From NCBI RefSeq assembly GCF_023074835.1, contig NZ_JALLGW010000001.1, positions 1,488,001 to 1,552,000 of the forward strand: DNA of 64,000 nucleotides, written 5' to 3'. This DNA is from Halomarina salina (lineage in GTDB: Archaea > Halobacteriota > Halobacteria > Halobacteriales > Haloarculaceae). A program made the position numbers and the translations under genes. A model generated the notes under the pieces. It was not told the DNA's origin and did not search any database. It was given only the letters and a program-made list of their open reading frames with translations. Shown here piece by piece: positions 55,350 through 63,275 of this stretch; position 1 is the first letter of the stretch, and each line of letters starts with the position of its first letter.

Positions 55350-56143
55350 CCCCTCACCCGCCGGTAGAGGCGGTTCTCGACGTAGCTGAGCGCGCCGTTC
55401 ATCACGAGCGCGAGGACGACGACGAACAGCATCGCGGCGTACATCCCGCGGACGTCGAAGTTGTTGTAGTTGTACGCGATGAGCCAGCCGAGGCCGCTGT
55501 CGGCGAGGATGAACTCGCTGGCGATGGTCCCGATGAGCGCGTAGACGAACCCCAGTTTCAGCCCCGTGAACACGTACGGCACCGACGCGGGGAAGTAGAC
55601 GTATCTGAGCAACTGCCAGCCCGAGAGGTTCATGTCCCGGCCCGCGAGCACGTACGCCTCGGGGATCTGGCTCAGTCCAGACGCCGTGTTCGTGACGATG
55701 ATGACGACGCTGAACCCGAACGCGATGAGCAGGATGGGCGCGATGCCCAGGCCGATGAGCGCGATGAGCAGCGGGTAGAACGCGAAGAACGGTATCGCGT
55801 AGTAGATGAGCAGGTACGGGTCGAGTATCTGCTTCAGCCACGCCACCTTCCAGAGCAGGACGCCAGCCGAGACGCCGACGACCAGCGCCAGCGCGAACGC
55901 GCCGAACACCGCCGCGAACGTCTGGACGATGTGTGGCGTGAGCGTCCCGGACTGGAGCAGCGTCACCAGTTCGTCGACCATCTCCGAGAGCGGGATGAGC
56001 GTCGTCGACGAGACGAGACCGAACCGCGGCGCGAACTCGACGAACCCGACGAGCGCGAGGACGACGATGGCCTGTGCGAGTCGGACCTTCCGCGTCCGCG
56101 AGAGGCCGACGGTCACGCCGGCCTGCTGGGTCACCTCGGACAT
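55346..56143 (-). CDS. SsuC/TauC-type ABC transporter permease (first permease)
   Basis: 265-residue permease with six membrane segments (first at about residues 24-42). EAA loop near 165-195 includes EAYVLAGRDMNLSGWQLLRYVYFPASVP. Start ATG 56143 overlaps the ATPase stop by one base (TGATG arrangement), and its own stop overlaps the next permease start. A heterodimeric permease pair is expected. Transporters of this class carry sulfonates, nitrate, taurine or pyrimidine precursors. Confidence 0.92.
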   Translation of the reverse strand: MSEVTQQAGVTVGLSRTRKVRLAQAIVVLALVGFVEFAPRFGLVSSTTLIPLSEMVDELVTLLQSGTLTPHIVQTFAAVFGAFALALVVGVSAGVLLWKVAWLKQILDPYLLIYYAIPFFAFYPLLIALIGLGIAPILLIAFGFSVVIIVTNTASGLSQIPEAYVLAGRDMNLSGWQLLRYVYFPASVPYVFTGLKLGFVYALIGTIASEFILADSGLGWLIAYNYNNFDVRGMYAAMLFVVVLALVMNGALSYVENRLYRRVRG

Positions 56144-56958
56144 CAGTTGTCGGCTTCGGCCTGTTCGGCCTGCTGGGTCTTCTGGGACAGTCCCTTCTTG
56201 CTCTCGTCTTTCAGTACGTCCCACAGCTCCCTGACGAGTTCGTTGAACCGGTCGGTCGACATCGTGTCGTCGTCCCGCGGCCGGGGGATGTCGTTCTCGA
56301 CGATGGTCTTGAACGTCCCCGGCCGGGCGCTCATCACCGCGATGCGGTCCGAGAGCTGCACCGCCTCGTTGATGTTGTGGGTGACGAACAGGATGGTCGC
56401 GCCCGTCTCCCGCCAGATGCGCAGTAGCTCCTCGCCGAGGATGAGGCGGGTCTGCTCGTCGAGCGCGCCGAACGGTTCGTCCATGAGGACGATGTCCGGC
56501 TCCATGACGAGCGTCCGGGCGATGGCGACGCGCTGGTTCATCCCTCCCGACAGCTCGGTCGGGTCGGCCTGTTCGAACCCCGAGAGGCCGACGAGGTCGA
56601 TCATCTCCTCGGCGCGCTGGCGGGCCTCCTGCTTGCCGACGCCGTTCCGCCGAAGGCCGAACTCGACGTTCTCGACGACCGAGAGCCACGGGAACGTGCT
56701 GTGGTCCTGGAACACCATCCCGATGCGCTCGTCCGGCCCTTCCACGCGGGTGCCCTCGATGGACACCTCGCCCGACGTCGGGTCGACCAGGCCGCCGATT
56801 ATCTCGAACAGCGTGCTCTTCCCACAGCCGGTCGGGCCGATGATGGAGACGAACTCGCCGCGGTCGATGGAGAGGTCGATACCGTCCAGGGCGACGATGG
56901 TGCTGACCCGGTCGTCGCCGAGGCCGTACGTCTTCGAGAGGTCGGCTATCTCGAGCAT
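56143..56958 (-). CDS. SsuB/TauB-type ABC transporter ATPase
   Basis: 271-residue ATPase. Walker A GPTGCGKST near residue 43, Q-loop FQDHSTFPWLSV, signature LSGGMNQRVAIART, Walker B VLMDEPFGALDEQTR and H-loop FVTHNINEAV are intact, the set typical of SsuB/TauB/NrtD. A charged C-terminal tail of about 35 residues is rich in Lys/Gln/Glu. Two bases separate its start from the binding-protein stop. It energises the importer formed by the two following permeases. Confidence 0.94.
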   Translation of the reverse strand: MLEIADLSKTYGLGDDRVSTIVALDGIDLSIDRGEFVSIIGPTGCGKSTLFEIIGGLVDPTSGEVSIEGTRVEGPDERIGMVFQDHSTFPWLSVVENVEFGLRRNGVGKQEARQRAEEMIDLVGLSGFEQADPTELSGGMNQRVAIARTLVMEPDIVLMDEPFGALDEQTRLILGEELLRIWRETGATILFVTHNINEAVQLSDRIAVMSARPGTFKTIVENDIPRPRDDDTMSTDRFNELVRELWDVLKDESKKGLSQKTQQAEQAEADN

Positions 56959-56960
56959 CG

Positions 56961-58100
56961 TCAGTTCAGTTGGCTCAGGTCGACGTGCTTCTCCTCGGGG
57001 AGGAACGACTGGTCGATGAGCTTCGACCACTCGACGTCCCGGTCGATGAGGTCGATGTTCTTCATCCCCTCCTCGATGGTCTGGAGCCCCTCGACGCTGA
57101 ACTCGTTCTCCACGTAGTAGTCGTCGGGACCGACGTTCTCGATGGCGGCGGCCATCGTCGCCTTGTCGTACCCGTCGTTGTACGACGCGAATATCTCGGC
57201 CATCTCCTCGGGGTTCTCGCGCACGAACTTGACGCCCTTCGCCCGCGCCCGGAGGTAGCCACGAACCGCCTCGGGGTTCTCCTCCAGGATGTTCCCGCCC
57301 GCGATGATGCACGTCTGCTGGAACTGCTCGATGTAGTCTTTCGCCCAGAAGACCACCTGCCACTGCTCTTCGTCCTGCTGCTGGGAGCTGAACACGGGGT
57401 CGAGGTTCGCCGCGGCCGCGATGGAGCCCTTGTTCAGCGCCGTCAACCCCTCGCTCACCCCGCCCATCGCCTTGAACGACACGTCGTCGGGCGTGATGCC
57501 GTCGGCGCGTTTCACCGAGAGCGCCGAGGTGTTCTGCGTGACCGACCCGGCGCTGGTGAACCCGGCCGTCTTCCCCTTCAGGTCGGTGATGTCCTGGACG
57601 TCCGACCCCTTTGGCGCGACCCAGTTGATGGTCCCCGGCGTGTTCGTCGCCCCACCGATGATGGTCAGCGGCGCGCCCGCGTAGTAGGCGTTGACCGCCG
57701 CCGGCGTCGCCACCTCGCCGAACGCCAGGCCGCCGGTCACGACGTTCCGGACCGTCGTCCCGCCGCCCGACGAACCGACGAAGCCCTCGATGGTGATGCC
57801 CTCCTCCTCGAAGTAGCCCTTCTCCAGCGCCGCCTGGTACGGCGGCGAGTACATCAGGATGGGCCAGTGAGTGACCGTCGCTTCCGTCGAGAAGGACGCG
57901 CCGCCCCCGCCACCACCGCCGTCGGTGCTCCCGTTGCCGCCGTCGCCGCCACCGCCGCCGTCGTTACTGGTTCCTCCGCCGTTCCCCTCGCCGTCTCCCC
58001 CGCCGAGACAGCCAGCGACACCGAGTGTCAGTGCCGTTCCTGTCGCGCCCAGTAGCTGTCTGCGGGTCGTGGTACCCCCGTTCGTGTCACCACTTGACAT
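56961..58100 (-). CDS. NMT1/SsuA-type ABC transporter substrate-binding lipoprotein
   Basis: 379-residue secreted binding protein. The Tat signal (TTTRRQLLGATGTAL) ends in lipobox VAGC, then a Gly/Ser/Asp linker of about 40 residues, then a type II binding fold: VTHWPILMYSPPYQAALEKG, FVGSSGGGTTVRNVVTGG, DLKGKTAGFTSAGSV, KGSIAAAANLDPVF. SsuA, TauA and HMP/pyrimidine-binding (NMT1/THI5) proteins share this pattern. It is the first gene of the importer operon; a GGTTAAAG element about 35 bases upstream is the probable TATA. Adjacent genes suggest a hydantoin, pyrimidine or related amide as ligand, which is inference. Confidence 0.92.
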   Translation of the reverse strand: MSSGDTNGGTTTRRQLLGATGTALTLGVAGCLGGGDGEGNGGGTSNDGGGGGDGGNGSTDGGGGGGGASFSTEATVTHWPILMYSPPYQAALEKGYFEEEGITIEGFVGSSGGGTTVRNVVTGGLAFGEVATPAAVNAYYAGAPLTIIGGATNTPGTINWVAPKGSDVQDITDLKGKTAGFTSAGSVTQNTSALSVKRADGITPDDVSFKAMGGVSEGLTALNKGSIAAAANLDPVFSSQQQDEEQWQVVFWAKDYIEQFQQTCIIAGGNILEENPEAVRGYLRARAKGVKFVRENPEEMAEIFASYNDGYDKATMAAAIENVGPDDYYVENEFSVEGLQTIEEGMKNIDLIDRDVEWSKLIDQSFLPEEKHVDLSQLN

Positions 58101-58279
58101 AGGCGCCGATTTACGCCGATTCGCCTTACGACTTTAACCGACACTTGTGGGGACTTTATCAGAGGGGCCGAGAGTGGGTGCTCGGCGGGTGCCGTGTTCG
58201 GACTCGGGTCGGGCGGGACGCGTCGCTGTCCGACTGTCCTCCGAGAACGAGTTCGAACGCAGTTCGACAGACCGGGTCG

Positions 58280-59374
58280 TCACTCCCGACCGACGGTCGC
58301 TCGCGCGAGGTCCAGCGCTCCGTCCAGGCCGAGGGGACCGTGGTCGGCGAGGGCCTCGGTGTACGCCGCGACGGCGTCGTCGGTGACCTCGACGCCAGCC
58401 CGGTCGAGCAGTTTCCGCGCGCCGCTGGTCCCGGTCGACGCGCCGAACACGAGTCGTCGTTCGCCGCCGAACCGTTCGGGGTCGTACGCCTCCATCGTCG
58501 CCGGGTCGCTGAGCATCGCCGTCGTGTGGATGGCGGACTCGTGCTCGCTGACGGTCTCGCCGAGAACGGCCCGCCGGTCGTCCCACTCCTCCCCGAGCGT
58601 CTCCAGCACCTGGCGGCAGGTCGGTATCAGGGCGGACTCGTCCACGCCGAAGTCGACGGTTGCGTCGACGCCCGCGGCCACGACGACCGACTCCAGGGGG
58701 CTGTTGCCCGCCCGTTCGCCGAGGCCCGCGACGCTCACGTCGGCCTTCCCGACGCCGGCGTCGGCCGCCGCGAGGACGTTCGCCGTCGCGCAGTCGAGGT
58801 CGTCGTGGAAGTGGACGCCGACGCGGCCGAGGTCGACGGCCTCGCCGAGCGTGTCGAGGTACTCGCGGACGCTGCGGGGCGTCCGCGCCCCGACGGTGTC
58901 CGCGAGCGTGAGATACTCCACCTCCGGAATCGCCTCCTCGACGGCGAGGACGTCCTCGGCAGGTGTCCGGAAGGCGTCGGCCAGCGTGACGTGCGCCGTC
59001 CCGCCGCGGTCGTGGACGTGTTCGACGGCCCCCGCGAGCATCTCGTGCATCTCCTCGCGGGTCTTCCCAAGTAGCCGGTCGAGGTGGCGGTCGGACACCG
59101 AGACGAACAGTTCGACGACGTCGGCGTCCGTGTCGAGGACGGCGTCGACGTCGCGGTCCAGCGCCCGTGCGAGACCGATGACTTCGGCGTCCGTCGTCCC
59201 GGCGAGTTCCGAGAGGACCCGCTGGTCCGTCTCGCCCGTCGCCGGGAACCCCGCCTGGACGTAGTCGAGTCCCAGGTCGTCGAGCGCCCGCGCACAGGTC
59301 AGTTTCTGGTCGGCGGTGAACTCTCGCCCCGGTAGCTGGTCGCCCTCCCGGAGCGTCACGTCCGAGAGGCGCAT
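58280..59374 (-). CDS. LeuA/homocitrate synthase-like DRE-TIM enzyme
   Basis: 364-residue enzyme of the 2-isopropylmalate/homocitrate/citramalate synthase group. N-terminal DVTLREGDQLPG carries the metal Asp and catalytic Arg; HFHDDLDCATANVL supplies the metal His pair; GLGERAGNSPLE and the subterminal ETVSEHESAIH are characteristic of the synthase branch (NifV/LeuA type), not of HMG-CoA lyase. No LeuA regulatory domain is present, so it would be feedback-insensitive. It could condense acetyl-CoA with a 2-oxoacid or run the retro-Claisen direction. Its start overlaps the CoA-transferase stop by one base. Confidence 0.87.
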   Translation of the reverse strand: MRLSDVTLREGDQLPGREFTADQKLTCARALDDLGLDYVQAGFPATGETDQRVLSELAGTTDAEVIGLARALDRDVDAVLDTDADVVELFVSVSDRHLDRLLGKTREEMHEMLAGAVEHVHDRGGTAHVTLADAFRTPAEDVLAVEEAIPEVEYLTLADTVGARTPRSVREYLDTLGEAVDLGRVGVHFHDDLDCATANVLAAADAGVGKADVSVAGLGERAGNSPLESVVVAAGVDATVDFGVDESALIPTCRQVLETLGEEWDDRRAVLGETVSEHESAIHTTAMLSDPATMEAYDPERFGGERRLVFGASTGTSGARKLLDRAGVEVTDDAVAAYTEALADHGPLGLDGALDLARATVGRE

Positions 59375-60606
59375 CAGACGACGCCCTCCGACTCCAGGTC
59401 GGCGAGTTCGGACTCCGAGAGGCCGAGTTCCCCCCGGTACACCTCCTCGTTGTGCTCGCCGTGTCGCGGGCCGAGGAACTCCACCTCGCCGGGCGTCCGC
59501 GAGAACTTCGGGATGGGCGCGAACGTCGTGAGGGGACCGACGTCGGGGTCGTCGACCTCCACGAAGTCCTCGCGCGCCCGGAACTGCTCGTCGTGGAAGA
59601 TGTCCTCCATGTCGTAGACGGGGCCGACGATGGCGTCGTGGGCCTCCAGCACCTCGATGGCCTCCTCGGTCGTCCGCTGGCGCGTCCACTCCGCTATCTC
59701 GGCGTCCAGCGCCTCGACGTTCTCGACGCGGGTCTCGTTGTCCTCGAACCGCGGGTCGTCGACGAGGTGTGGTTTGTCGATGGCGCGGGCGACCCGCTCC
59801 CATATCTTCTGGTTCGAGGCGGACATCGTCATGTAGCCGTCCGCGGTCTCGTAGATGTTCCGCGGGGCGGTGCTGGAGTGTCGATTCCCGTTGCGCTCGC
59901 TGACGTACTCCATGCGGTCGTACGCCTCGACCGCGCCGAAGAACAGTCGCCAGAGCGGTTCGGTGAGCGAGACGTCGATGACCTGTCCCTCGCCGCTTCC
60001 GCCGCGCCCGACGTCGCGTTCGAAGATGGCCATCATCGTCGACTGGAGGGCGAACTGCGCCGCCGTCAGGTCGGCGAGGCTGATGGGCGGGAGGAGCGGT
60101 TCGCTGTCGGCGAACCCGTTCGCGTGCGCCCACCCGGAGATGCCCTCGGCGACGGTGCCGAACCCCGGTTTCTCCGACTTCGGTCCGGTCTGACCGTACC
60201 CCGACAGTCGGACCATGATGGCCCGCTCGTTGACCTCGTGGACGTCGTCCGGGCCGAGTCCCCACCGCTCCATCGTCCCCGGTCGGAAGTTCTCGAAGAC
60301 CACGTCGGCGTCCGCGACGAGTTCGAGCGCGAGGTCGCGGCCCCGGTCGGCGCTCAGGTCGAGCGTGATGCAGCGCTTGTTGCGCCCCAGGGACTTCCAG
60401 GAGAGCGACTCGCCGTCCTCGGTCTTCTGGGGCCACTCCCGGATGGGGTCGCCCACCTCCGGGTGTTCGACCATCACCACGTCCGCCCCGAAGTCGCCCA
60501 TCATCGTCGTCGCGAAGGCCCCGCTGATCATCCCCGACATGTCGATGACACGGAGACCGTCGAGCGGTCCCTGCCGTTCTCGTGCACTCGTCGTCTCCTC
60601 GTTCAT
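59374..60606 (-). CDS. class III CoA-transferase (CaiB/BaiF family), second copy
   Basis: 410-residue CoA-transferase, collinear with 9545-10774. GLRVIDMSGMISGAF, GDFGADVVMVEHPEVGDP, GRNKRCITLDLSADRG, the catalytic Asp in ISLADLTAAQ and GQVIDVSLTEPLWRLF are all present. It would activate an acid from the preceding ring-opening and amidohydrolase steps. Upstream leader contains GGAGG-type Shine-Dalgarno sequence and a TTATAAA element about 60 bases from the ATG. It begins a sub-operon with the LeuA-like gene. Confidence 0.92.
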   Translation of the reverse strand: MNEETTSARERQGPLDGLRVIDMSGMISGAFATTMMGDFGADVVMVEHPEVGDPIREWPQKTEDGESLSWKSLGRNKRCITLDLSADRGRDLALELVADADVVFENFRPGTMERWGLGPDDVHEVNERAIMVRLSGYGQTGPKSEKPGFGTVAEGISGWAHANGFADSEPLLPPISLADLTAAQFALQSTMMAIFERDVGRGGSGEGQVIDVSLTEPLWRLFFGAVEAYDRMEYVSERNGNRHSSTAPRNIYETADGYMTMSASNQKIWERVARAIDKPHLVDDPRFEDNETRVENVEALDAEIAEWTRQRTTEEAIEVLEAHDAIVGPVYDMEDIFHDEQFRAREDFVEVDDPDVGPLTTFAPIPKFSRTPGEVEFLGPRHGEHNEEVYRGELGLSESELADLESEGVV

Positions 60607-60662
60607 CGTCTCCTCGTACCTCCCTCCAGCGGAAAAGCAGTTCCACCGACCAGTGTCGGGCG

Positions 60663-60669
60663 TTTATAA
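60663..60669 (-). promoter_or_regulatory. TATA-like element of the second CoA-transferase gene
   Basis: Minus strand TTATAAA, the clearest TATA match in this operon, about 57-63 bases before the CoA-transferase ATG; this would give a leader of roughly 30-35 bases containing the Shine-Dalgarno GGAG. It suggests the CoA-transferase/LeuA-like genes can be expressed apart from HyuAB. Confidence 0.5.
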
Positions 60670-60721
60670 GTCATCGTCGTCGGTAACGTGTGTGTCTGTC
60701 TCACGGTGGTCGCGTCGGTCG

Positions 60722-61372
60722 TCATTCGTCGGTCGTGGTCTCGCGTCGGTCCAGTTCCTCGAGGACGGCGTCCGTCTCCACGACGTCGCCGTACTTCGCG
60801 TCGATGTCGAACAGGTTCGCCCGGTGTGGCCCCTCTGCCCGGTCGCCGACGGCGTCGGCCGGGACGATCGTCCGGTAGCCGTGCTGGAGGCTGTCGACGG
60901 CCGTCGCGCGGATGCACCCGCTCGTCGTCACGCCCGCGAGGACGAGCGTGTCGACGCGGTCGGTCGTCAGTTCGGTCGCCAGGTCGGTGCCGAAGAAGGC
61001 GCTCGCGTACTTCTTGAGGACGACGCGCTCGTCGTCTCGGGGTTCGATTCGCTCGTCGACGGCGACGCGGTCGGTCCCGAGGCGGAGTTCGCGCAGCGCC
61101 GGCACCTTCTCGACGAACACGCCCGCGTCGCCGTACGACTCCTCGTAGGCGACGGTCGTGAAGTAGCGTGGAAGGTCAGCCTCGCGGAACGCCGTCAGCA
61201 GTCGCGCCGCCTGTGCGACCACGTCGTCGACGTCCGACCCGAGGTTCGACGACGGGTCCGTGAACGCCTCGATGAGGTCGACGACGACCAGTGCCGGTCG
61301 CTCGCCGAAGCCGACGCTGCTCGCGAACTCGCGGTTCGCGTACAGTTCCTCCGTGTCGTCGATCCAGTCCAT
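60722..61372 (-). CDS. isochorismatase-family amidohydrolase (N-carbamoylsarcosine amidase-like), second copy
   Basis: 216-residue cysteine hydrolase. Catalytic Asp in LVVVDLIEAF, Lys in LKKYASAFFGTDL and Cys in GVTTSGCIRATAVDSLQHGY match N-carbamoylsarcosine amidohydrolase closely, more so than the copy at 12300. That enzyme splits N-carbamoylsarcosine to sarcosine, CO2 and ammonia, following ring opening of N-methylhydantoin by HyuA/HyuB-type enzymes. HyuB lies 55 bases upstream on the same strand. Start ATG 61372 gives the typical short N-terminus. Substrate is inferred, not proven. Confidence 0.87.
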   Translation of the reverse strand: MDWIDDTEELYANREFASSVGFGERPALVVVDLIEAFTDPSSNLGSDVDDVVAQAARLLTAFREADLPRYFTTVAYEESYGDAGVFVEKVPALRELRLGTDRVAVDERIEPRDDERVVLKKYASAFFGTDLATELTTDRVDTLVLAGVTTSGCIRATAVDSLQHGYRTIVPADAVGDRAEGPHRANLFDIDAKYGDVVETDAVLEELDRRETTTDE

Positions 61373-61427
61373 CGGTGGTCTTCTCGGGGGGTGGTGAAGG
61401 CTGTTCGGTCGCGGGCGGTGCGCCGGC

Positions 61428-63275
61428 TCAGCGCCGCTCGAACTCGCGGCGCTCCTCGGCGATGTCCTCGGCGAGGTCGTCGTACTCGGGCAACGGGCCG
61501 TAGTCGAACTCTCCGGGCTCCTGACGGGACGAGCGGAGCGTCTCGCGCCGGTCGGCCGTCGCGTCCTCGTCGACGTTCCCGTCGTCGAGGACGACGCCGT
61601 AGGACTCGCGAGCCGCGTCCTCGGTGACGAGTCCACGCCGGACCTCCTCGGCGACCACCGACGGGTCCCGGTCGAGTGGGTCGCCGAGTCCGCCGCCGCC
61701 CGCGGTCCGGAAGACGAGTCGGTCGCCGGCCTCGACGGCGACGTTCTCCACCTTCGAGGGGAGCGACTCTTCGGTCCCGTCGGTCCGAATCAGCGTCTTC
61801 TCGCTGGTCTGGCCGTGGGTTCCGCCGTCGACGCCCCACGGGTACGTGTGCGCCCGGTCGTCCTGGAACGTGATCGCGCCGTCCTCCTCGAAGGTGTACA
61901 CCTTCGTGATGCCGTGGCCGCCCCGGAACTCGCCGGGACCGCCCGTGTCCTCGCGCGTGCTGTACTCGTCGATGGTCAGCGGGTAGTACGCCTCCTGGTA
62001 CTCGGCGGGGACGGTCCGGAACAGCGGCCACCACGAGTGGCCGTCCAGCCCGTCGCCACCGGGACGTGCGGGAATCCCGCCGTAGAGGATCTCGAGCATC
62101 TGGAACTGGTTCCCGTCCGAGTCCGTCCCGGCGTACACGAGGTTCGGCGAGGTGCCGTAGCTCCCGGCGACGGAGAACTGGTCGATGAGCTTCGAGAACG
62201 TCGCCTGGAGCACGTCGAACTGCCGCGCCATCATCGGCAGGCGGTTGCCGAGCGCGGCTGGGTACTCCGGTTGGACGACGGTCCCCTCGGGGAGCGTCAC
62301 CTCGAACAGGTCGTAGTACCCGTCGTTGAACGTCAACAGCGGGTCGAACGCCATGATGAGGAAGACGCCGGTGAACATCTTGAACATCTTCTCGTTGAGC
62401 AGGAAGTTGACCGTCCCCGGCACCTGCTCGTCGGTGCCCGTCCAGTCGAGGTACACCGTCTCTCCCTCGCGGTAGATCTCCAGGTGGAGTTTGATGGGGC
62501 CGTTGCCCATCCCGTCGTCGTCGACGTAGTCCTCGAACGTGTAGCGCTCGCCTTCGGGGACGAACTCCTCGATGAGGTCTATCATCCCGTCGCGCGTCCG
62601 GTCGAGGATGGCGTCACACGCGTCGAGATACGTCTCCCTCCCGAAGCGGTCGCAGAGTTCCTGGACACGCTCTTCGGCCGTCTTCGTGCCCGCGGCGAGC
62701 GCCTTGATGTCGGCCTCGGCGTGCTCCGGGAGGCGGGTGTTGTGCGCGAACGTCGCCAGCAGTTCCTCGTCCAGGTCGCCGGCCTCGTACAGTTTCACCG
62801 GTGGGAGGCGCACCCCCTCCTCGAACACCGTCGTCGCCTGGACGGGCATGCTCCCGGGGGTCTTCCCGCCGACGTCCATCAGGTTCCCCCACTGACTGGA
62901 GAAGCCCACGCGCTCGCCCTCGTAGAAGATGGGACGGAGCAACAGCATGTCCGGGGTGTGCGAGACGGCACCCGCACAGGAGTACGGGTCGTTGGTGGCG
63001 ACGACGTCGCCCTCCTCCAGGTCGTCCCAGTCGAACGATGCGTTCTCGATGATGGTGTCGATGGCCGACCCGAACTGTCCCATCACCATCCGGCCGTGGC
63101 GGTCGGCGATGAGCGGGAACTGGTCGGACTGCTCGCGGATGACCGGCGAGATGGCCGTCGTCTCCAGCACGCGGTCCATCTCGTAGCGGGTGTTCTCCAG
63201 CGTGCTCTCGATGATGTCGAGCGTCGTCGGGTCGACGTCGTGGTCGCCGACGAACTCGGGCGTCTCGGAACTCAT
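61428..63275 (-). CDS. hyuB: hydantoinase B/oxoprolinase family protein (HyuB)
   Basis: 615-residue subunit of an ATP-dependent hydantoinase/N-methylhydantoinase or acetophenone-carboxylase-type complex. Family blocks: DPTTLDIIESTLENTRYEMD at the N-terminus, VVATNDPYSCAGAVSHTPDM, GFSSQWGNLMDVGGKTPGSM, MPVQATTVFEEGVRLPPVKLY, and the C-terminal GGPGEFRGGHGI and TAGGGGLGDPLDRDP. All are expected for HyuB. Start overlaps the HyuA stop by four bases, so subunits are co-translated. Members act on hydantoins, 5-oxoproline or aromatic ketones; the following amidohydrolase supports a hydantoin. Confidence 0.92.
   Translation of the reverse strand: MSSETPEFVGDHDVDPTTLDIIESTLENTRYEMDRVLETTAISPVIREQSDQFPLIADRHGRMVMGQFGSAIDTIIENASFDWDDLEEGDVVATNDPYSCAGAVSHTPDMLLLRPIFYEGERVGFSSQWGNLMDVGGKTPGSMPVQATTVFEEGVRLPPVKLYEAGDLDEELLATFAHNTRLPEHAEADIKALAAGTKTAEERVQELCDRFGRETYLDACDAILDRTRDGMIDLIEEFVPEGERYTFEDYVDDDGMGNGPIKLHLEIYREGETVYLDWTGTDEQVPGTVNFLLNEKMFKMFTGVFLIMAFDPLLTFNDGYYDLFEVTLPEGTVVQPEYPAALGNRLPMMARQFDVLQATFSKLIDQFSVAGSYGTSPNLVYAGTDSDGNQFQMLEILYGGIPARPGGDGLDGHSWWPLFRTVPAEYQEAYYPLTIDEYSTREDTGGPGEFRGGHGITKVYTFEEDGAITFQDDRAHTYPWGVDGGTHGQTSEKTLIRTDGTEESLPSKVENVAVEAGDRLVFRTAGGGGLGDPLDRDPSVVAEEVRRGLVTEDAARESYGVVLDDGNVDEDATADRRETLRSSRQEPGEFDYGPLPEYDDLAEDIAEERREFERR

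Noticed and set aside
55350-55841. Extended start of the second permease gene
   Set aside because: Reading upstream gives His/Arg-rich shadow sequence of the first permease; ATG at 55349 overlaps its stop by four bases as expected in a coupled operon.
57899-57990. Poly-Pro/Gly-like repetitive stretch suggesting a sequence repeat
   Set aside because: It is the Gly/Ser/Asp linker behind the lipobox of a Tat lipoprotein, as at 19800-19880; not a mobile or structural DNA repeat.
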